A stretch of 64,000 bases of DNA from assembly GCA_018873225.1 (NCBI GenBank), contig JAEILZ010000002.1, positions 434,001 through 498,000 on the forward strand, given 5' to 3'. Position numbers and translations under genes: made by a program. This stretch comes from [Phialemoniopsis] sp. UDSM-2020. Lineage: Eukaryota > Ascomycota > Sordariomycetes > Thyridiales > Thyridiaceae. How positions within the stretch are numbered: the first letter of the stretch is position 1; every line of letters begins with the position of its first letter. Shown piece after piece: positions 45,193 to 56,366 of the stretch. The notes under the pieces were generated by a model that saw only the letters and a program-made list of their open reading frames with translations, was not told where the DNA came from and searched no databases.

Positions 45193-47124
45193 CTACTTCA
45201 ACCCGTTCAGAATGTCATCAGCCGCCTTTTCGGCGACCATGTACGTTGAAACCGCAGTGAACGTGCCAGGGATGCGTGGGTAGACCGACGCGTCGACGAC
45301 ACGCAGCCCACTGACACCCCGAACGCGAAACTTAGAGTCCAGCACCGCCATTGGATCGCCATCAGCACCTATTGGGCAAGTGCACGAGGCATGGTGACCC
45401 CACGCGGTATCCTTGATGTACTCCTCGATCTCTTCCTGGGACTGCACATGCGGCCCCGGAAGCTCCTCAGTGACCGGCACAAGCTGCCTTTTGAAAGCAT
45501 CTCGCGCGAGGCCAATCGCTTCGGTAATAGCTTTGAGGTCGGCGGATGCATCTCCGGAACCGGTGTCGAAGTAGTTGTAGGTGATCTCCGGTGTGTCAAG
45601 GGGATCCGCAGACCGCAGCATCACCGTGCCGGCTGTGTTGCGAGGCTGGCCCTTGAGAATAGCCCAGCTGAAGTAGTCGTGCTTCTCCGTGACGTTGACG
45701 CTGTAGCCGGGGAAGTACCCTCGAAAGTTGATCGGGCCACCGAAGATGAAAGTGTCATAATCGCCAGTCGCTGTGGCGCTTGAAGGGTAGAGCATTGTTA
45801 CACCGAAGCCGGCGGATGCATAGGTGCCACGGTCACCAAGGATAGGTCGATTCCAGCGGTCGAGACACGGGTCAGCCTGTCCATTGAAGCCGAAGGTACA
45901 TCCATCCAGCGCCGAGAAGTCCTTGGGAGGATGTCCCTGCACGGCAACCTCGTAGTGGTCTTGCAGATTAGTGCCGACTCCTGGAAGGTCAACGATGACC
46001 GGGATGTTGAACTTCTGAAGTTCCTCGGCCGGGCCGATGCCGCTCAACTTGAGGATCTGGGGCGAGTTGTAAGTGCCACCCGCTATAATGACTTCGCGAG
46101 ACGCGCTTGCGGAGCCAGGGGTACCAGGCCCGGCAGTCTTTGACCGAGGGCTCGCCCTGTAAAGGTAGGCACCATCCAGGAACTCGACGCCCGTGGCGCG
46201 TGGTGGGCTCTCGGACTCGTCGAGGACGACCTTGGTGACATGGCAATGCGTCCTGACATCGAGAGGGTATTTCTTGCTGCCATCTCGGTTCTTTGCGTCA
46301 CGGACCGACACGATGAACTCACGTGAGCCTACACGCTTGCCGCCGTCGGAAGAAATGGGAACCTGGTAGTACCCCGGTGTTTTATCGCGCAGTTCGGTGT
46401 CGGCGTTCGCATCTCCAATAAGCAATGTCGCGAGGTTGAAGATGTTGTCCGTCAGGTTTCCGAGGCCAAAAGCTCCTCCAAGGAAAAGGCTCAGCAATTG
46501 CGGATCCTTGAGCGGGATCGACAGAGGGGCGTTTTCCGTGGTCAGCCAGCCATCGTGGCCGTGACCTGGCGAGAGAGGTGAGTACTTGTTGCGTTCCAAA
46601 CGCTGGAAGTACTTTCGCATGTTCTTCGGGCTCCATGACGAGTCTCCAGTCAAGCGAGCAATGTTCTCAAAGTCTGATTCGTACGGGTAGATGGCGACAA
46701 GTGCGTTGTGCGCGGTGCATCCTCCGAGCGTGCCGGTTCGTGGGTACAAGATGCCCTTCATCTTCGAGCCCGCTGGCGGGTCAAGACCAATATATTCCCC
46801 GCCATCGGGCGTTTCGTATGCCGTCTTGTAATCCCTAGCCTGCCGCGCCTCGTCCGCGTAATGATTGACGAAAAAGTTCCACGCTATGTTGCCGTCCTCT
46901 GAGGCCAGAGCCGAGTACGCCGGGACCGTGTAGTTGGGGTTCGCGCCTTGATCGTCGCCGGCTTCGATAAGGAGGGTTTTGTGGCCAGCAAGAGCCAATC
47001 GAGCTGCCAGAGGGCCACCGCCCGCCCCAGATCCCACGACGATGTACTCGTACGCAGAGTTGTCGTCGCAAGTGACCCTAGCAATCAGGGTCACCCATAA
47101 CGATACCAAAGGGATGAACCGCAT
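45193..47124 (-). CDS. Secreted GMC oxidoreductase
   Basis: 643-residue FAD enzyme of the glucose-methanol-choline family, intronless. Signal peptide residues 1-20 (SLWVTLIARVTC). ADP-binding motif VVGSGAGGGPLAARLALAG at about 30-48 with downstream LLIEAGDD. GMC signature 1-like PRTGTLGGCTAHNA and signature 2-like GGTYNSPQILKLSGIGP. Active-site region AWGHHASCTCPIG near the C-terminus. The frame runs upstream to a TTG at 47208, but ATG 47124 starts right at the signal peptide. Substrate (sugar, alcohol or aryl alcohol) cannot be read. It is convergent with the NLR gene (40 bp). Confidence 0.93.
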   Translation of the reverse strand: MRFIPLVSLWVTLIARVTCDDNSAYEYIVVGSGAGGGPLAARLALAGHKTLLIEAGDDQGANPNYTVPAYSALASEDGNIAWNFFVNHYADEARQARDYKTAYETPDGGEYIGLDPPAGSKMKGILYPRTGTLGGCTAHNALVAIYPYESDFENIARLTGDSSWSPKNMRKYFQRLERNKYSPLSPGHGHDGWLTTENAPLSIPLKDPQLLSLFLGGAFGLGNLTDNIFNLATLLIGDANADTELRDKTPGYYQVPISSDGGKRVGSREFIVSVRDAKNRDGSKKYPLDVRTHCHVTKVVLDESESPPRATGVEFLDGAYLYRASPRSKTAGPGTPGSASASREVIIAGGTYNSPQILKLSGIGPAEELQKFNIPVIVDLPGVGTNLQDHYEVAVQGHPPKDFSALDGCTFGFNGQADPCLDRWNRPILGDRGTYASAGFGVTMLYPSSATATGDYDTFIFGGPINFRGYFPGYSVNVTEKHDYFSWAILKGQPRNTAGTVMLRSADPLDTPEITYNYFDTGSGDASADLKAITEAIGLARDAFKRQLVPVTEELPGPHVQSQEEIEEYIKDTAWGHHASCTCPIGADGDPMAVLDSKFRVRGVSGLRVVDASVYPRIPGTFTAVSTYMVAEKAADDILNGLK

Positions 47125-48001
47125 GATGGAAGAATGCAGTCCTAGGAGCCAGGACAAAGAGGCATTGAAGCTGGGCAAGACAAACCTAAGAAGAGGAAGA
47201 AAAATCAAGACGGGACGAGGTCAGGATTACCATCGTGATGGTCCCCGTTCCGAGGCATTCGCACTTTGGTGCATGCTGCTGACTGCCGAGACATTCATGT
47301 AATCTTATCGAGGTACTAGCGCGCCTCCTCCACGGTAGGATCGGGGAAAAGGTGGGGGCTTCAGGTATGCTTGATTGGGATCGACGGCCCAGACTCTACC
47401 CCTTGTTAGACTCTAAATCTTTGCAGACACCGTTACGAAGTCCATTCAGGCGCGTCGTGTCGTGAAATCGGCGAGTACGTCCTAGTTTGCTGGGTAACAC
47501 ACCTGTCTGGACCAAGGACATAGTGTCTTCGTGAATGATTGAAAAGCTGACGGGTTGTGGCTATGACCTTGAGACCAGGAAGTTCACACTCACTTTACCA
47601 GCAGTTCTGTGAGCGGAGAAGTTCGGACGGTCGGGTACTTCCGTTCCAAACTCCTCATCGTCCCTGAAGATTGGTCAGCGCGACTCCGGGGTTAGAGCAG
47701 GTTATCCAGGGACCCCACCACCTGCCATGGATCATGGCTGAATCTACGATGACCTCACCTTTCCCCTTTCGGCATGCATAAGGGGTAGCTAGTTCACTAG
47801 GCATGATAATCACAAGCTCCAAAGGAGTTCCTAGGTAACAGATCTCGTATCGATCAAATACTCAGCGGACTGGTTTAGGATGGAAATTCCAGGTAAAGTA
47901 GGTGACAAATGAACTAATGGTACTATGTGCATTCCTCCCTTTCGCGACAAGATATTCAATATGAACAGGCTGAACCGAAATACTGTGCTTAGCCTTACTT
48001 A
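47125..48001. other. Intergenic region
   Basis: About 880 bp between the GMC start and the stop of the next minus-strand gene. No gene supported. Confidence 0.5.
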
Positions 48002-51000
48002 TCAGATCTCGAACGGCCACTGCTTGCCAGGCAGAGCCACCTTCGGGCAGTTGTTATAGATCACATGTTGCAGGCATCCCTGGATCCTCGGGCTCTTCTG
48101 GCAGTCGGCGTAGGCGTTGCCGTAGTCGATCGGTTCGCTGATTTTGGTGAGGTCGCAGAAGACCAGGTTGACCCAGAGGGCATCGGCAGCGTCGGGGTTC
48201 TGGTTCGAAGCCACATCGCGGATGTTCTGCTCAATGGACCTCGAGTCGCGGGCCGTGTACTCTCCAGTTTTACCTTGGATGCGCTCGGCCAACCTGACGA
48301 GCTGCTCCTTCTTGAAGTCTAGCTTGGACAGCGTGTCGGCGGCTGTGCCGATCTTGGAGGTGAACATGCCTTCTTCCGTTTTGTCCCAGCGAACCTAATT
48401 CGAAACGGTTATTCTCACATTAACTAGTCAAAAGAAGTAAAACCGGGCCAAACTCACGATCATGTAATTGTTCCCATCACCCAGACAGGCGTTGAAAGCC
48501 CACAGTTCCTGAATGTTGTTGACGTCGTTGCAGGGACTGTACCTAAACTCCTCATTGCTGTTGGGTCGATCGTAGTACAACTGGTCTTTGCCAAACTTGA
48601 CGACAAAGACCTTTTGGCCGTTCCAGATCTCGCTCAGGAGCGGAGCACGGAGAAGCTGTAGCTGGACTTCCTGATTGATATGGCCCGATTCGGGGATAGC
48701 AAAGTCCTGGTCCGCCAGGTGCCCGCTCTGCAGTAGGGTAGCCAGCTCAGTGCCTTTGGCGAAGTCGTGGTTTGGCGGCTTCTCGATGATGAGGTGTCGG
48801 AAGTACGTCTCGGTCGACTCTTGTGTGGCCTTGAGGATCTTGCTCAGTTCGTGCTCCAGATCGGCAAACCGATCCAGGCGGAGGTCCTGCGGAGGCGTGG
48901 TCAAGGACTGGATGCCGGCGGCCGTTGTGAGCAGACCAGCGATGCCGTTGCCGATCCCCGAGACTGGGTTGAAGGGCACCACTGCTGCAAATGAGGTGGC
49001 CATACCAGCGGCGATGGTGAGCCAGGCAGCATTGCCGAGCTCTACATCGCTACCGTCGATGAAGTTAGTAGCGAGCAGACTGTTGTCGAACGAGGCCTTG
49101 ACGGCGGCCTCGAGAAGAGAGTGATGATAGGCCTGCATATAGAGGACAAAATTGCGCATGCTCCACAGAGAAAAGGCACGGCGCCAATTGTTCTCGCAGT
49201 CGGGCCTCTGCAGGTCCGACGGGCTTAAGTTGCAGTCGTAGCGGATGCCCTGACACTGCGGGCCGGGCCAGTTGAAAGCACTGTCACGCACAAGGTAGTC
49301 GTACTCGGCGATGACGCGGGGCACGCCGTCGGTGTTGCTGTTGGTCTGCGGCCACTCGCGCTCCGGGCCAGAGTACCAGGCCGTGCGGTCTCGGAGCCAG
49401 TCGCCCATGCCGTAGTCCGACCACATCCTGGCATTCCAGTCACTCGGGATCGTGTCGCAGAACCAGTGCTTACCTGGCTCGCCGGGGTTGCCTGGGTCAC
49501 CGGGCGAGTAGCTGGGCAGGCCGGGGTCCTTGCCAGTGTCCGGATCATCACCTCCGCCGCCGGGGCACTCGTTGAATGAGACCCATCCGTGCGCTGTCTT
49601 AGGATTGACCTCGACCATGTCGGCCCGTCCCAATCCCGCCAGACTAGGGTAGTGCATGTTGGGTCCGCGGCTGGTCCCTTTGTATGCAGGCTGAATACGC
49701 TCCCACTTCCATGAGCTGCCGCTATTTTCCTTGGGGTCGCCGATGTAAGGGCCCTCGTTATACCAGACCCTCGCTGCACCAGTAAACTTGTCCACGTGCA
49801 GGATGTCGTCCAGTCCGTCACCGTTGACGTCGGCAAACTGGTAGTTGGCACGGTCCAGGTTCTCACCAAACTTGATCTGGCCCTTGTACGCAAGCTGCCC
49901 GTTGTCGAGGTTGAGTGTTGCCTGCATAAAGCCGTCTTTGCGCACGCAGATGTAGTCCACCTTGCCGTTTCCATCCAGGTCGGCAAAGTGATGGGCAGTG
50001 TCGTGGTAGAGGACTCCCCAACCAAGGTCGCACCGCCCGTTGGTGCCAGACTGCACTTCCTTTCTGAAGCTGAACTTTGATCCGTCCCAACTGGTATACC
50101 ATACAGTCAGTGTCCCCGTTGCACGGTCGACGCCAATGATGTCGGCCTTCCCGTCGCCATTCCAGTCGCCAATGTGAAGTGCTCGCCGGCTGAGGCCAGT
50201 CTCAAACTTTTGTACAAGACCCCAGGCATTGCTCTTGTACCAATCAAAATTCTCCTTCTTGTTCTTGTTGGGGAAAATGTTGACCTGGCCCAGAGCGGAG
50301 ATCCAGACGTAATCATCAAAACCCGAGCCGGTCATGTCGCCCCAGTGCACGCCGTCGCCTTTCTGCCATCGACCGCCGTGACCGTCCATGGCCCGGTTCT
50401 CCCACGTGCGGACCTCGCCCTTGCAAAGAATCGGGCTGCACTTGTCGCTTTTGGCAAAGAACGAATACTGATTGTGTTAGCAGAACCCCATCTGCGAGGG
50501 TCACATGAACTCACATCGCGGAAGCCTTCGTGGCCATAGATCCGGCCAAATTGTACGTTTTGTCGGGTCTCCCCAGTGTTCTCGCCCATCCCGGGATGAG
50601 ACTTTGCCGCCTTCTCCCAGTAAGGAATGATGCCTGTGCCCTCATCACGCTTATTGATGTAGATGGTTGTCCCACCTTGCTCATCAATCCAGACCCAGTC
50701 AGAGCGACCACTTGAGGAAGTCAGTATCTTGGACGGTAACAAAATCACACGGAACCTCCGGGGCTACTTACTCGCCGTTCATGTCCACTAGTATGAAGGG
50801 TTAGCTGTCAATTGTCCGCAAAGATTACAATTGCATAGATAACTTACCGAATCGAACACCACGCATATCGCCCATGCCCTTGCCCGTAAAAGTAGGTGTA
50901 GGGTTCGCCTTGTCCATATCAAAGGCCTGCCAGTAGGCAGCTCCATTCTCGAGTCCACCGTTGCGATAACACTGTTGGACCCATTAGTGGAGTCTATTAC

Positions 51001-52588
51001 GACCGAGGAGTTGCCTTACATAGATGTCGGCATTGTCGTGCATAACACAGTAGTCCAGCCGACCATCTCCGTCGATGTCGCCGAGACGCACTCGTGCTTG
51101 GTCATAAGGGCTAATCGGGTTGCGCCATTTGAAGAATGGCCCAAAGGTTGGCTTAGTCTGGCCTCTTCCCGATGTGTTGATAGCCACAAAGGGCGTGCCA
51201 TCCGGAGCAATGCAGATGTAGTCGTCCAGACCATCGCCATTCTGCAAATCATCAGAACATTAGTGTCACACCTTCGCTAGCATGGGAGCAAGTCAACATA
51301 CCACATCGCCCCAGTGAATACCCTTAGTAATACACTTGTGCCCAACATCGATCTTTATACCGTTATCAAATTTACCATCGCCACGGTTGACATACATGGT
51401 CATGTGCTCAGTGTCCTGGTCGACGACAATCAACTCGTCGAGGGCATCTTCTCTTGGGGCTCCAAAGTCAACAAGTTGTGCCCAGAAAATATCGAGGAGC
51501 CCAGTTTGGTCGGCGGACCAGTAGACGCCGCGGGCCTTGGACTGGTGTTCGTAGGCGCCATCATCGCGGATGGTGGAATCTCCGGCAAAAAGAATCTTCA
51601 CTCCCGCGCCGTGCGGATTGGTCCCGCCGCTGCCGGGCTCCTTTTTGCAAGTCGCATGGTCCTCGCCGTCGGGGAACTTGACGTCGCCGGGCGGAGCCTT
51701 GAGCCAGCCTAGATCGTTCACTTTGTTGATGGCGCGCATCCAGACGGCGGCCATCTTCTTGTTGCCTTCGGCGTGTGGGTGGACAGGGTCCTTGTAGTCG
51801 GCTGGGTATGTGATGAAGTCGTCGTGCATCTCGGCCAGGTAGACCCGGTGGCGAGGGTTCTTCTCGTCACTACCCATCTCCTCAGCCGCGACGCGTCGTA
51901 TCTGCTCGTTGATGGTCTTGACCTCAGGCTCTACGGCGGAGCCATCAGGCTGGCGTGTGTCCCCATTGGGTATCAATGTCGAGATGATGATGGTAGCGTC
52001 CGGAGTAGCGGTGAACATGGTCTCGATCATGGCCTTGAGACGTTCTCCAGCACCGTCTTGCCACCGCTGGGCTGCATCGTTTGTGCCGGCATTGACGAGG
52101 TAGAGGTTCGGCTTCCAGATGGGTGCGCTGTTCCTGACTCGGGCGTGGATCTGGTCGATTCGGTCGCCCTCGACTGCTTCCACGTCCTTGTAAGTGTTAG
52201 TCACAAGCTTCAACGTAGAAGATTTCAGTACCGGTGTACAGCATGGACTCACATTATCGGCCATTGATCCGTGGTTCTTGCTCCCGACCATGTTGACCTT
52301 CCACCCGTCGTATCGCAGCTGATCGCGAACGTACTTGCGAAAGCCGTTGCCAGTAGGATCAAGATCTTTGTTGATGGGCCATCCTTTGACGATGGAAGCA
52401 CCTACGGGCATAATACGAAGATAGAAATCTTTTGCATCTGCCCGCTTATCCAGTGAGTAGCCTCCAAGTGGGAAATCATCGTAACCAAGAGTGTCGTTGC
52501 CATCCAGAGGATAAGCAACGGAAATTTGAAGACATAGAGAAAGGATTCCAAGCTTCAAAAGCGCGACGCCACCCACGCGGAGCTTCAT
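48002..52588 (-). CDS. Secreted SGNH hydrolase + FG-GAP/VCBS repeats + killer-chitinase-like tail
   Basis: Very large secreted protein, 1,393 residues. Eight exons: 52588-52253, 52186-51302, 51241-51020, 50971-50848, 50787-50772 (16 nt), 50710-50515, 50467-48458 and 48394-48002. Signal peptide 1-25, then a possible Kex site (KR 48-49). SGNH hydrolase, CE3-like: Ser65 in MPVGASI, Asn148 in GTND, Asp245/His248 in DPVHP. Repeats of the FG-GAP/VCBS type follow (about 300-890: VNGDGLDD, IDGDGRLD, WNGDGKAD, LDGNGKVD, repeated DxDGDG Ca2+ loops). A Pro/Gly linker (about 894-925) leads to a Cys-containing C-terminal domain with a hydrophobic Ala/Gly stretch (about 1065-1110), resembling the tail of killer-toxin-like fungal chitinases from memory. 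It may act on a cell wall or host surface. Confidence 0.85.
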
Positions 52589-54142
52589 GGTAGAACCCGG
52601 CTGCCTGAGTCTGGTAAGTCAGACTGTACCAAAGGGTGAGACAGTTGACTTTGCAGCGCACAACGGACGGAGCGCCTGCTGTCCCTGAGAGATACAGGAC
52701 GGTGCGACATTTCGGTAGGCAGTCCTTATATAGTATCTTCTGCTTGAATTTCACGATGCCGGATATGCCGAGCAGGTCAATGAGGTTAACGGTTGTCAAT
52801 GGCTATCCACAATCCTTCCAATATGAGGAATGGCATGTTGCCTTCGCCATGGAATCGCCTCATATCAGTCTGCTAGGCATCCGTATAACGCCATTGGTCC
52901 GCTCGCAGTCGGACTTGCACATCAAGCTTTCGACCAGGGTCTGCACCTGGACCCTTGGGGTCGCAAGGTATATCTCGGATCGTGGCCCACTCCCGCGCGA
53001 ATAAGATTAACCGCATTGCCCGGATAGAACGGCATCTAATACAAACCTAGCAGATTTTAAAATAGGCACCTTCCACGTGCGTTTCTAGCGTGTCACCTGT
53101 GGTCACAATCTATAATGGAACAACTTAAGCATATCTCTCGCTCGATAGTCAGCAGAGAGTCTCCACTTCAACAGTTGTAGGATTCGATTACAGGAACTCC
53201 CACGCGCGCAGGCTTGTCATTTTGCAAGGGACTTTAACATGTAAGCTCAGCATAGCATTGACTTCGCTTTGGATCACTAGTAAAACCCAATCCCATAGGC
53301 TTTGAACACTCCCTCTTGTTCATTGATGTTGATACTCCATCAAATTGGCAGACATTGTCCATTGCAAGGAACCGACCTCTCCGAGTTTTCAAGAACTGTG
53401 AAGTCGGTCAATCACTCAACAATTTTCGGTCCAACGATTATCGCCGCCATCTCTTCAGGACATCATACAGTGACATTCGAAGCCGAGTCGAGATTTGGTA
53501 CGTTGCATGCATGCTGGACCCTGGATGCGCAGCCTTGGCATGTTTAATCCTTCGGGTCAGACTCGCACGAGATCGCATTGCCACGATCATGTACACCATT
53601 TGCAGTTCTAAATCAGAGTTGACCCTTGAATGTGGAGTGCCACTATCGTGGTGTGTTGCAGAAAGGAAATGAGCCAAGACTTGGTCTGGCCATGCAAAGC
53701 TCGGAACCAACTGGTTCAACTCTGGAGCCCCGCCTGCGAGTCCGAACGGTTTACCTAAAAAGGTGCGATATAAGGACCCCGCATGTGAGCCCCAGCCTCT
53801 TCATGAACCAAGGAATGAGCCAAAGAATATTCGGGCACGCATGGCATGACTTTGTGTATGATCCATCAACGATTGGTAATGGTGGACTGTGGCTCATGGT
53901 CGTGCCAGTCTTTGATTGCTCCAGACTCGAGGGAAGAACCATCCACTTTCGGTCCCGGGTTGAATGATAGCGAAATTCGAAACCCTTACCGAGGCAAGGT
54001 AGACAACGTGAATTTCGTTGGCATGAAAATCAAATAGCTCCTCACGTTAGATTGCTGTTGGACCTGTGCAGATAATCCAGTTCGGAAGATCTAAAAGACC
54101 CTCGTGATATTGTAAAGTACAATGGAAGAATGATCAGCCTAC
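52589..54142. other. Intergenic region
   Basis: About 1.55 kb. A TATA box for the minus-strand gene lies at 52725-52732. Frames at 52636-53004, 53302-53672 and 53626-53967 have no domain, signal peptide or splice logic, and I do not call genes. Confidence 0.55.
52725..52732 (-). promoter_or_regulatory. TATA box of the SGNH/VCBS gene
   Basis: TATATAAG on the minus strand about 140 bp before the ATG at 52588. Confidence 0.45.
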
Positions 54143-56011
54143 TCATAACTTTGCCTGGGTTCTCTTTTGCAACAATGCATCCCAGTCTACCTTGTGCCGC
54201 TTTTGAAACTCCCCGATTCCATACTCTCCCTCTGAGCCAGGCTTCAGCATGTGCTGAAACAGCCTGGAAATGTATTGCGCCTGCTCAATAGATCCGCCCT
54301 GTGACCATGCCAGCCTAACGAGCTCCTTCGACATGGAAGAGCCTGCTGGCGATGAGAACTTGAGACCCTGCAGGAGATCCCCGAGACTATTCTCCAGGGC
54401 TTCGGGACTTTCAGCCACCTGTTGAACAGCTGAGATAGCCTTCAGCTCGCCTGCTGTCACCGACCGTGTCGTGAGCATCGACTCGCGTGCGAGTGGATAG
54501 CCCCACTCGCGTATCACATATCGCGAGATCACTGCCGGGCAAAGTCCCAACTTGGCCTCGGACAGCGTGAAGGTTGCAGACTTGATGCATAGCCTAATGT
54601 CACAGGCGAAGGCAAGGCCGATGCCACCTCCAAATACGGGCCCGTTGATGACGGCAATGGTGGGTTTAGGGCAGTTGTCGATAAGCTCAAACAGCCCCGT
54701 CAAGCTGGCAGACAATTCTGACGCCGCGCCACCGCCCAACCTAGCCGCTTCCGCTGCCTGCCCTAGGTCCATGCCGGTGCAGAAGAACTTGCCAGTCCCA
54801 GTCAATATGATACGTGCGACAAGAGGGTCGTTGATCATCGCGGTAATTATCTCCTTTAACTGTGAGATGGTCGGTGCGTTGAGCACGTTTCCTCGCCGAG
54901 GGTTGTTGAGGACGATCATTCCATTGGCGCCGCTCCGATGAACACGAATGCAATCTGTCTCGCGTTCAAGAGGCCAGTTGAGCTTATTGATACGCTTTTG
55001 CACTCCGTATGTTTTGGTACGCTGTGCTTTGCTCTTAGACACGATGGCGGCCCCCGCTCGGCTGTCGTTGGACTTGGACAGCTGCTGGGATATCCAGGCA
55101 CCCACATCGGCCAACTTCGGCAGATCGACACCTGTATCGATCCCGGCTTGTTGAAACAGGTAGACCACATCCTCAGTAGCTACATTGCCTTTAGCGCCTG
55201 GCGCGAAGGGGCAACCACCAAGGCCGCTGACGCTGCTGTCAAAGACTCGAATGCCAATCTGGTATGCCGCCCAGACATTTGACAGAGCCTGGCCGTAGGT
55301 GTCGTGAAAGTGCCCGGCCAGTCGAGCATAATCAACGCCGTGGTCCTTGAGGTACTCAAGAAGCCTTCGCACGTCAACCGCAGTGCCTACACCCAGTGTG
55401 TCTCCTAGGCTGACTTCATAGCAGCCGGCCTGGAGAAGCTCCTGGACAACTCGTAGCACTGCTGGCAAGGGCGTGGGGCCATCGAATGGGTCCGCGAAGA
55501 TACACGAGACGTAGCTATTGAAGCATCAGTACGACGTTAAACCGGTGTTTTACAGCTTTTTGAGAATAACTGACCCTCTGACAGCGGCCCCTGCCGCCCT
55601 CGCTTCTGACGCGACATCTTTAGCGCGCTTCAGACCTTCCTCGACGCTGCAGTTCAGGTTCGCCCGGCTGAAACCCTCCGTCGCACTCACGACGACTGCC
55701 ACTTCTGCAACCTTGTGCTCCAAAGCAATATGTAGTCCTTTTCTGTTGGGTACTAGGACGGGTAGACGCATGTCCCGGCTTCCTTCGCGACGTAATCTTT
55801 CGACCGTCGGTGATGTCAAAACCTGTCGGCAATCGGCCAGCTGAGGGATCGCTTTGGGAGAGACCACTGATGTAAGCTCAATTGTTTGGAGACCTGTCTG
55901 TTTGAGCTTCTCGATCAACTCCAGCTTGACTTGTGTAGGAACCGTCGTCTTGACGTTTTGGAGGCCGTCCCGCGGCCCCACTTCGACGATCCGGACAGCA
56001 GCTGGCAACAT
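54143..56011 (-). CDS. Bifunctional HMG-CoA lyase / methylglutaconyl-CoA hydratase-like fusion
   Basis: 602-residue fusion in two exons, 56011-55575 and 55514-54143 (60-nt intron). N-terminal half (1 to about 300) is HMG-CoA lyase: GPRDGLQN (12-19), HFHDTYG metal histidines (214, 216) and the catalytic-loop signature GLGGCPFAPGAKGN with Cys247. C-terminal half (about 335-600) is an enoyl-CoA hydratase/isomerase: oxyanion loops GTGKFFCTGMDL and GPVFGGGIGLAFACDI, then LSEAKLGLCPAVISRYV. It lacks the first glutamate of classical crotonases but matches the GGGVGL / SEVxLGLxPAxIS pattern of LiuC-type 3-methylglutaconyl-CoA hydratases. The two activities are consecutive in leucine breakdown. The C-terminal AKL is a PTS1-type signal and no mitochondrial presequence is seen, so a peroxisomal site is inferred. 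Confidence 0.88.
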
Positions 56012-56366
56012 GATGTGTACAAGGATTGATGAACACTACTAGTATTGCGACTCAAGATGAGACCTGCAATGGCGCAGAGACTCAATAAGTATATTTCAAA
56101 TATTTGAGAAATCCAAAAGAAGATGAATTATTGGAGCAGAAAGATTGCCGGGACCCCCGTTTGTGAACACGGCATCCCGGCCCGGTCCTATATCCGTGTG
56201 TGGGGCCGCTTCCGCGCCACCGAGGTTAGCTAAGTCGCCTGGCACGACAGGCCCAGACAAGCTAAGTGAAGCTACAACGATAAAGTAGAAGCTATGAAGC
56301 AGACCAACAATCCCTAAAATGACCAGCCCAGAATTGAAGCGACCCGTGCCAACTCTCGTACAGTCC
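56012..56366. other. Intergenic region
   Basis: 355 bp between the lyase/hydratase start and the stop of the NLP-SGNH gene. Nothing recognisable. Confidence 0.45.

Noticed and set aside
49225..50025. 266-codon minus-strand frame inside the SGNH/VCBS gene
   Set aside because: It is the shadow of the VCBS-coding exon in another frame; it shows Thr/Ser/Arg runs typical of frame-shifted repeats.
52636..53967. Several 100-120-codon plus-strand frames in the 1.5-kb gap
   Set aside because: No domain, signal peptide, codon-usage or splice support.
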